Below are positions 58,690-64,000 of a DNA stretch of 64,000 nt, one piece after another. This DNA comes from a virus. Numbering within the stretch: the stretch's first letter is position 1; each line of letters begins with the position of its first letter. Below the pieces are notes generated by a model. It ran no database searches. It was given only the letters and a program-made list of their open reading frames with translations, and was not told the origin of the DNA. The position numbers and the translations under genes are program-made. The DNA is taken from positions 1 to 64,000 of IMG/VR virus record IMGVR_UViG_3300042879_004902; one strand, written 5' to 3'.

Positions 58690-59135
58690 CCGATTTGCGT
58701 TCCTGATTCTCCGGGGAATTTACTTGCAGTTTGCGGACTTCTTTCGGAAGATCCTGCAGTAGCGTCTTGTGAGGAGATATACCTAAGTTTATCTGGACCT
58801 ACCCTATCTTCTTCTGAAATTAAACCTCTTTCAACACCTTGGAGATAGCGATTTAAAAAACCTTGTGCAAGAGTGTTGTCTGCTGGATCTTTAAAGTTGG
58901 GTTGATTTGTTCTTGATGCGTTATCAATTTTTACTTGAGATTGATCTGCAATGTCTTGAAAAAATCCGTTACCATAAAAACCTTTGTAGTCAGGGTTTTT
59001 ATCTAGCTTACTTGCAAATGCGTTTTTAAATTGAACAGAAGCGTTTGGCCCCAGGGTTCCAGCATCTGGGTGGAAGCCAGCTCTCCAAGCTTGGTCAGGA
59101 GGAGACGTGTAATCTTTTGAGAACGGTTGTCTCAC
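58686..59135 (-). CDS. Hypothetical virion protein
   Basis: 149 residues, polar, MRQPFSKDYTSPPDQAWRAG, with NPDYKGFYGNGFFQDIADQS and a Ser/Pro-rich end. Four-base overlaps on both sides place it in the virion operon. No domain recognised. Confidence 0.62.
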   Translation of the reverse strand: MRQPFSKDYTSPPDQAWRAGFHPDAGTLGPNASVQFKNAFASKLDKNPDYKGFYGNGFFQDIADQSQVKIDNASRTNQPNFKDPADNTLAQGFLNRYLQGVERGLISEEDRVGPDKLRYISSQDATAGSSERSPQTASKFPGESGTQIG

Positions 59136-59332
59136 TGTTCTTTTTTCTTGCGGAGTTTGCTTAAAGTTTTAGCAAGATTTGCTTGACGAACAGTTTTTTC
59201 GTCGTGTTTTTCTGGGTTAGCAGACACCTCGGCTGCGTATTCTTTAACGCTTTTGCCAGCTGCTTCTGCTTTTTTGGTAAAAGCGCCAGGGTGTTTAATG
59301 GCGCCCTGAATCCATTTCTTATCTTCAGCCAT
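59132..59332 (-). CDS. Small conserved basic phage protein
   Basis: 66 residues: KKWIQGAIKHPGAFTKKAEA then AGKSVKEYAAEV and a Lys-rich end (LSKLRKKKEQ). The WIQ-AI-(K)-(H/K)-PGA(F/L) opening is widespread in small phage proteins of unknown role near head genes. Probably DNA- or capsid-associated. Confidence 0.75.
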   Translation of the reverse strand: MAEDKKWIQGAIKHPGAFTKKAEAAGKSVKEYAAEVSANPEKHDEKTVRQANLAKTLSKLRKKKEQ

Positions 59333-59341
59333 GGTTGGTAA

Positions 59342-59737
59342 TCAGAAAGGAAGAGAGTTTACTCTTTTAGCAATGCTGGCGGCAATTTGCATTTCAGGTA
59401 CAAACGTAGAAGACCGTTCAAAACGCCTTACTTTGTCTGCAGCTTTTTGCGGAAGCCAAGCTTTGGCCATTTCAAAGGCTAAAGTTTTTACTTCGCTAGG
59501 AGTCAGTTTACCATCGGCAACAGTCTGGACGGCAAGTTCAAAAGCTGTATCAACTTGAGATCCTCTCCAGCCGTGAAGGTTTTGGTCGAGGATTGGGTCA
59601 ATGATGTTGTAAGCTTTTTGGACTAGCGGGCCGTAACGAAGCAGTAACCTTGCTCCTCTGGTTTTATTGATTTGCATAGTCAAACCAGTAGCTGCAGCAC
59701 CGATAGCAGCCGCAATGATGGGTTCCAGTAATTCCAT
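59342..59737 (-). CDS. Small membrane-anchored protein, possibly LL-H-type holin-like
   Basis: 131 residues. N-terminal hydrophobic helix (LEPIIAAAIGAAATGLTMQI) followed by a helical soluble part (DTAFELAVQTVADGKLTPSE then VKTLAFEMAKAWLPQKAADK). The order resembles phage LL-H-type holins (one membrane helix, long cytoplasmic tail), but it lies in the head block far from the endolysin. An internal virion role is equally possible. Confidence 0.55.
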   Translation of the reverse strand: MELLEPIIAAAIGAAATGLTMQINKTRGARLLLRYGPLVQKAYNIIDPILDQNLHGWRGSQVDTAFELAVQTVADGKLTPSEVKTLAFEMAKAWLPQKAADKVRRFERSSTFVPEMQIAASIAKRVNSLPF

Positions 59738-59776
59738 GACAACCTCTATTTGTTTTTAATTTAGCAGAAGGTGCTA

Positions 59777-62700
59777 TCAGAAAAGCGACGGTTGGTAGGC
59801 TGCTGCTTTGGAAAGAGCTTTCTGCATTGCCGTCCGTAAATTTTTGCCGGGGCGGGTGCCCATGTATTGCTCAGTAGCAACAGCTTCTTCCAGTGCTGGA
59901 GTAGAGCGAATTTGCGGTGCTACGCCTGCGCCAGGGATTGTTAGTTGTTGGGGCCGCCAATCGTCACGCTGAGTAAAAATTGTAGACGGTGCTTCAAGTT
60001 CAATTGTTTGAGACGCTCCTCTAGTACCTGGCCCAACTTGAGTGTAGCGAGGACCTCTTTCTTCAGGTAATTGTTTAAGTGCTTCTGCAGATGCAATTAA
60101 AGATGCAATTTTTGTTTGACGTTCAGAAGGAGTTAGGTTGGCAGGTTTGTTTGCATATTTAGTTGCGGTTGGGCGTTCTAAAGCTTTTTCAGAATAAATT
60201 AAACCTTCGGGGGTAACTCTTTCTGGGAACTGTTGAGCAAGCATAGTGCGTTCAGACGGGTCAAAAGAACGTGGGTCAATTACATCAGAGCTAACGCCTT
60301 TAAAAGTACGACCTTCTTTTCCCATGATGCGTTGTGGTTCAACTGCAGTACCGCGTACAGGTGTAACAGATCCTGCAGCTAACATCTTTTCTGTAACCGT
60401 ATTAGGGTGCATTAATTCCCCTGTATCAACATGACGGTAAAGGAAAGGAGTTGCTTCTAATTCACTGCCGCTAGAAAAAGAAAGTCCGGATCCACCTGGG
60501 TCGCTTTCCAGTGCTTCACGGCGTCGTCCAACGCCACCAACTTCTTGGCGGCCAGCGCCACCAGCTGCACGCATGCGATACAACTCAGGGGTTGCAACTG
60601 CTTTTTCAGCCGGAACAGCAGACATGCCTACAACATCGCCAGTTGTTTGGCTGACAATAGGAACCATTTTTGTTCCTTGTTGAATTTCCTCTGGGATGGA
60701 GAAAAGAACAGGCATATCTTTTGCTCGGTTTAAACGAGTTGTTGCTTCAGTCCAATCACTGTGCGCATCCATTAAAACTTGTCGTTGCGCTTGAGGAAGT
60801 TGATTGAACATGTTGTTTGTAATTTTGTCAGTCGGTTCTTTTCCAAACTGCTTTAAAATCCCTGCTTTTACATTGTTTAGTGTAGTTTGTTTGCCAATTG
60901 CAATATTTTCAAGAGCTTGAACTTGCGTCGGGTTTGTTGTCATAAACTCATTTGCGTTAGGTTCGCCAGCGCCAACAACACCGAATGGTTTAAAGAAACT
61001 TTTTGTTGGAACAGTTTCGCCGCCAGGGAGTGTGACATTTAAAGGAAGCGCACGTTGTCCAGCCGCTTCTAACAGCTTAGGATCTTCTGTGATGTCGTAC
61101 AGACCTGTAACTTGTTTTAAGAAAGTAAGTGCACGCGGGTCTGTTTCGGCTTCAAGTCCAGCTGCTTTGCGTTGTTGAGGTGTGCCTTCAATTTGCATTT
61201 TGAGTGCAGCAAGTTGTGGCGCTGCTTCTGCTAAACGTTCTTGCCTTGCAATTTCACGTTGTTGTTTTGCTTGCTCGACCCAACCAGCTTTTCCTCCCAA
61301 GTAACCTTGAACTTTGCCGAGAACGCTTTGTTCGCCAGCGGTAACAACACGTGGATCAATTGTGCTCGATTGACGCCAAATTTCACTTGCAGGAGCATAT
61401 TCTTCTCCGCTTAACAGAGAAGAGTAACGACCTTCGGGATAAACTCCTTGTGCTTCACGTGTTGCAATAGCAGCTTCAATATCTCGTGCGCCAGCTAGAC
61501 GTGTAACTTTGGGTGTCAAGAATGCGCCCGTAATGTCACGTTGTTCTGCGGGACCTATTTCACCTGGATAAAATTGTTGTTCAACTGTAGCTGTTTCCCG
61601 ACTTGGACCTTCACCTTGGATACGGACTAAACTGCGTCCGCCTAATTTAGGTGCAGGTACTTCCCCGTGGTGAACAATTCGACCGGAGCCAGAATAGCCG
61701 ATGTTTCTTGCGGGAATGTCTAATTGTTCTTTGACTGTTGGGTTTAAATCTGATGTTTGTTGAGAAGGAGAATAAGTAGGAACAGCAGGGGTGTACTCAC
61801 CAGTCCAAGGATCTGGAGTTGTATGCAGTAAAGAATATTGTTCTGTACTGGGACCAAGTTTTGGTGCTGGGGGTGCTTGATAGACTCCTGCTTGTTCTGG
61901 CGTTACACCTGCTTCTTTAGAACGCAGAGCCATAAGTGTTGCGCCTACACCAGGGATTTCCATCTGGTACGGTTCACTGCTGCGGATAGATTCAGCTGCA
62001 CGTTGAAGTTGCGCAGTAGCTGCTTGACGCCGTGCCTCTTGTACGGTTTCAGTTGCTGGCATTGCATTTTCATACTCAGCCAGTGCAGCACTGCGGAACC
62101 CTGTTTCCCTTGGAGTAAACGTTTGGGATGTAGAAATAATTTCACTTTCCGTTACAGGTTTAACGCCAGTGGAAGCAGTTGTTGTTGGGACAGTTGCTTT
62201 TTCTGGTGTACCGACGTTTGCTCCTTTTGCTGCTTGCAATTCTTGCATAGCATTGGGAATTTGTTCTTGTTGATACCGTTGACTAGTTGTAGGTGGTGTT
62301 ACGTCACCTGTGTTATGAATGGTTTCATTATCAACGGAACGCGAAACCCCTAGTCCCCCTAAGAAGTCCGAAATACGGTTTCCAATATTAGAAGCTTGAT
62401 GCTGTGCAGTATCAATAGCGCCACGAACAGCTTGCCGTGCTTCAGGACGAGTAGCAAGGATTGCACCACCAGCAACTACACCAGTTGCAAGTGCGGCTCG
62501 GCCCAGGTTACGAACTAAGTTGTTGCTGCGGGCATTATCTTCCCGCATATCACGTTGTTGGTTGTCATAATGCTCCCCGGTCATTGTATTGTCCAAGGTG
62601 CCAGCAACTTTAGGAACGTTGTTGTCTGGAGTTACTGGAGAATGTAGAACAGAGTTATTATCTGCAAACTGCGCAGAAACAGGTTGATCGAATACAATTC

Positions 62701-62863
62701 GGCCACCGACGCGTGAACCAGGAGCATTTGCACCGGTCTTGCCCAGGTTTTTAACAAAATCGTAGGCATGCGGCGCCGCAGCCATCTTTTCTTCTGGCGT
62801 TTGCGGATATTTATTGCCTGTAGCGGATGCCCAGAGAGCAAAATCCCTTGGAGAGACGGGCAT
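59777..62863 (-). CDS. Very large virion protein, probable ejection protein
   Basis: 1,028 residues. One likely membrane segment near 110-135 (AALATGVVAGGAILATRPEA). The rest is polar, Pro/Gln/Ala/Thr-rich with coiled-coil stretches (QREIARQERLAEAAPQLAAL then KMQIEGTPQQRKAA). No enzymatic motif was found. It is the first gene of the leftward block and probably part of the internal core. Its C-terminus ends AAYQPSLF. Confidence 0.68.
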   Translation of the reverse strand: MPVSPRDFALWASATGNKYPQTPEEKMAAAPHAYDFVKNLGKTGANAPGSRVGGRIVFDQPVSAQFADNNSVLHSPVTPDNNVPKVAGTLDNTMTGEHYDNQQRDMREDNARSNNLVRNLGRAALATGVVAGGAILATRPEARQAVRGAIDTAQHQASNIGNRISDFLGGLGVSRSVDNETIHNTGDVTPPTTSQRYQQEQIPNAMQELQAAKGANVGTPEKATVPTTTASTGVKPVTESEIISTSQTFTPRETGFRSAALAEYENAMPATETVQEARRQAATAQLQRAAESIRSSEPYQMEIPGVGATLMALRSKEAGVTPEQAGVYQAPPAPKLGPSTEQYSLLHTTPDPWTGEYTPAVPTYSPSQQTSDLNPTVKEQLDIPARNIGYSGSGRIVHHGEVPAPKLGGRSLVRIQGEGPSRETATVEQQFYPGEIGPAEQRDITGAFLTPKVTRLAGARDIEAAIATREAQGVYPEGRYSSLLSGEEYAPASEIWRQSSTIDPRVVTAGEQSVLGKVQGYLGGKAGWVEQAKQQREIARQERLAEAAPQLAALKMQIEGTPQQRKAAGLEAETDPRALTFLKQVTGLYDITEDPKLLEAAGQRALPLNVTLPGGETVPTKSFFKPFGVVGAGEPNANEFMTTNPTQVQALENIAIGKQTTLNNVKAGILKQFGKEPTDKITNNMFNQLPQAQRQVLMDAHSDWTEATTRLNRAKDMPVLFSIPEEIQQGTKMVPIVSQTTGDVVGMSAVPAEKAVATPELYRMRAAGGAGRQEVGGVGRRREALESDPGGSGLSFSSGSELEATPFLYRHVDTGELMHPNTVTEKMLAAGSVTPVRGTAVEPQRIMGKEGRTFKGVSSDVIDPRSFDPSERTMLAQQFPERVTPEGLIYSEKALERPTATKYANKPANLTPSERQTKIASLIASAEALKQLPEERGPRYTQVGPGTRGASQTIELEAPSTIFTQRDDWRPQQLTIPGAGVAPQIRSTPALEEAVATEQYMGTRPGKNLRTAMQKALSKAAAYQPSLF

Positions 62864-62933
62864 TTGACCAAAATACTTTATATATAACCGATTTTAAGCG
62901 TTCTGAACACGTTAAAACGCAGTTAGAACCCTA

Positions 62934-62976
62934 CTGCCGCCTAAAAACAGCCAAAATTGGGTAAAAATTGCGGCAG
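62934..62976. repeat. Inverted repeat in the promoter region of the leftward block
   Basis: CTGCCGC (62934-62940) pairs with GCGGCAG (62970-62976), with an inner CCAA-AA-TTGG. The A+T-rich TATATATAAAG sequence nearer the ATG at 62863 may serve as a -10. The repeat may be an operator or a terminator for rightward traffic. Nothing else is clear in 62864-63094. Confidence 0.4.
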
Positions 62977-63094
62977 CCATCAGACAACAACAGCTGCTGG
63001 GAGGCGGCTGAAGGAAAAAAAGAAAGGTATGAGACTACGTTGAGGTTGGGTCGGAGGTAACAGCCGCAGAGGTAGTTCAAGCGGTGGCGTTGTG

Positions 63095-63110
63095 TTGGAT
63101 TTTAATCCAA
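63095..63110. promoter_or_regulatory. Perfect operator-like palindrome at a start codon
   Basis: TTGGATT-TT-AATCCAA, 7-base arms, whose last base is the A of ATG 63110. Its place suggests control of that gene by a dimeric repressor or by a start-codon hairpin. Confidence 0.45.
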
Positions 63111-63400
63111 TGACCTCCATCAAACCCGCTCCCTGGCCCCGTGACTACGCACGCTTTGAAGCCCTGCCTTGCATCCACTCCATCCTCAAGGGCGCCCGTG
63201 ATGGCGTCGAAGGGGTCGGCATCTTGACCCGCTACGACTGGCTTCCCGAAGGCGTAGACAGCGGGCGATCTTCCACAGGTTGCCAATCGCCTTGGGTCGG
63301 CACCGACACTTGGGGCGACACCTGGATCGAAGCCCGCGCCAACTGGATCAGAGAAGTTGCGCCGCTCCTTCTGCCCGCCCCTCGCTCCGGCTACTTCTGA
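63110..63400 (+). CDS. Hypothetical protein in a G+C-rich patch
   Basis: 96 residues, MTSIKPAPWPRDYARFEALP, with ILTRYDWLPEGVDSGRSSTG and ARANWIREVAPLLLPAP. Trp and Pro are frequent. Base composition is clearly higher in G+C than in most of the window, suggesting recent transfer. The reverse strand also has an open frame of similar length, so direction is not beyond doubt. A GGCCGC-TTCG-GCGGCC hairpin (63410-63425) follows. Confidence 0.5.
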   Translation: MTSIKPAPWPRDYARFEALPCIHSILKGARDGVEGVGILTRYDWLPEGVDSGRSSTGCQSPWVGTDTWGDTWIEARANWIREVAPLLLPAPRSGYF

Positions 63401-63409
63401 CACTCACCG

Positions 63410-63425
63410 GGCCGCTTCGGCGGCC
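63410..63425. repeat. UUCG tetraloop hairpin after the G+C-rich gene
   Basis: GGCCGC-TTCG-GCGGCC, a very stable 6-bp stem. No T-run, so it may protect an mRNA end. The 63426-63788 stretch that follows contains no convincing gene, only small inverted repeats such as GTACA/TGTAC near 63545. Confidence 0.5.
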
Positions 63426-63788
63426 ACTCCCTCCATACCCCCGGTCCGGCAGCTTGACATGCTGTCGCTGATGAGCCTGTCACTCCTATACCATACCTAA
63501 TCCACCCTGAAACACCCTGTCAGCATCCTCACACTACTTTCATGGGTACAAACCCCTGTACTCCCCTTCAAATCCCTTCCAACGCAAGGCTTCTCAGTCT
63601 TGACGCCTGATATTCAGTGGGGGTCGATTTTCAACCGGCAGAGCCTGTGGAATAAGCCACACTTTGTTTACTTCGTTAATTGCGGAACGCGCTTACACAA
63701 TTAACACCGATGATTGCCTCCAGGGTTAACAGCCTTAGATGCAGTCTTCATGACTGTGTAGTTTACAAAACAGCCCGTGATTGAACTA

Positions 63789-63950
63789 ATGATCGGACAT
63801 CCCAGCTTTGCTGAAATGAGCATTCTGGAAGTGTTTAACTATCCGGTAACTTCAGCTCAAATTATGAATCTGGAGTTTCTGTACATTGCTTCACCCCAGT
63901 GGAAACCCGCTTGGAGTGAAGATTTTGCAGTAACCGGTACAGCAGATTAA
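63789..63950 (+). CDS. Small hypothetical protein
   Basis: 53 residues: MIGHPSFAEMSILEVFNYPV then QIMNLEFLYIASPQWKPAWS, ending TGTAD. Its last codons and TAA form the 5' strand of the tRNA-like structure at 63941. No family recognised. Confidence 0.45.
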   Translation: MIGHPSFAEMSILEVFNYPVTSAQIMNLEFLYIASPQWKPAWSEDFAVTGTAD

Positions 63951-63985
63951 GGCGTGAGCCGGGGGATCGAATCCCCCATCTGCTA
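63941..63985 (+). ncRNA. Minimal tRNA-like structure: acceptor and T-arm without anticodon
   Basis: AGCAGAT (63941-63947) pairs perfectly with ATCTGCT (63978-63984), discriminator A at 63985. Directly inside is GGGGG-ATCGAAT-CCCCC (63961-63977), a T-arm with a near-standard loop, stacked exactly on the acceptor. Only 13 bases join the two: T-A (as U8-A9), A, then GGC-GTGA-GCC, a tiny GNRA-capped hairpin. D-arm and anticodon arm are absent. It could be a tRNA-derived att or regulatory site, a functional mimic, or a decayed tRNA. Confidence 0.6.
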
Positions 63986-64000
63986 TTGCATTGAACAGCC

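Noticed and set aside
63461-63530. Possible hammerhead ribozyme (CTGATGAG followed later by CTGAAAC)
   Set aside because: The bases flanking CTGATGA and GAAA cannot form stem II, so the core does not close.
63941-63985. Fragment of a tmRNA gene
   Set aside because: No tmRNA 5' or tag-coding sequence is nearby, and both acceptor strands are already joined by only a T-arm and a tiny hairpin.
1-64000. CRISPR array
   Set aside because: No set of short direct repeats separated by equal-length unique spacers was seen; the repeats found are coding or simple.
1-64000. Insertion sequence or integrase with attachment sites
   Set aside because: No transposase, recombinase or matching terminal repeats were recognised.

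Overview
The window looks like one contiguous piece of a tailed double-stranded DNA phage that infects cyanobacteria. The phage call rests on a terminase large subunit, portal, scaffold, N4-gp56-like major capsid protein, many tail-fibre genes, endolysins and a D5-type primase-helicase. The cyanobacterial host is inferred from a likely NblA (phycobilisome degradation) homologue, a speD gene, and a group I intron whose core matches the intron of cyanobacterial tRNA-Leu(UAA). No tape measure, tube or sheath gene was recognised, and several membrane-segment-containing virion proteins sit beside the terminase. A podovirus-like virion is therefore more likely than a long-tailed one, but this is inference.

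Layout. About 1-5,030 and 6,400-11,410 (mostly + strand): nucleic-acid and small accessory genes. These include a cysteine-rich phage protein, a SWIM-like zinc protein, Gp157, AbrB-like and HicA-like proteins, a PD-(D/E)XK nuclease and a primase-polymerase/SF3 helicase; speD lies on the opposite strand. Between 5,020 and 6,340 and between 11,530 and 14,840 are leftward virion genes, including a beta-helix tailspike. About 14,890-23,740 mixes + strand accessory genes (a double HNH protein, a degenerate adenine methyltransferase, a DUF1599-like protein, a prolyl-4-hydroxylase-like oxygenase) with leftward genes (lysozyme-like protein, NblA-like protein). From 23,735 to 62,863 almost everything runs leftward. 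This block holds tail adhesins, a Dps-like protein, an HNH gene, tRNA-Leu(UAA), tRNA-Thr(UGU), a three-domain endolysin, an S74-chaperone fibre, tail/neck proteins, M23 and SLT wall hydrolases, decoration protein, intron-split capsid gene, scaffold, portal, terminase and probable internal/ejection proteins. The right end (62,864-64,000) is sparse, partly G+C-rich, and ends in a minimal tRNA-like structure.

How the genes fit together. The leftward block is a morphogenesis cassette in the usual order read from its start: virion internal proteins, terminase, portal, scaffold, capsid, neck, tail, fibres, lysis. The + genes supply replication, small regulators and host takeover. NblA, SpeD and the Dps-like protein are plausible auxiliary metabolic genes.

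The most unusual items are: the IC3-type group I intron inside the capsid gene of a phage whose own tRNA-Leu(UAA) is intronless; a series of consecutive stem-loops (15,101-15,433) beside a double-HNH protein; a 45-nt acceptor/T-arm minihelix at the right end; and a roughly 530-bp region read in two frames by the portal and scaffold genes.
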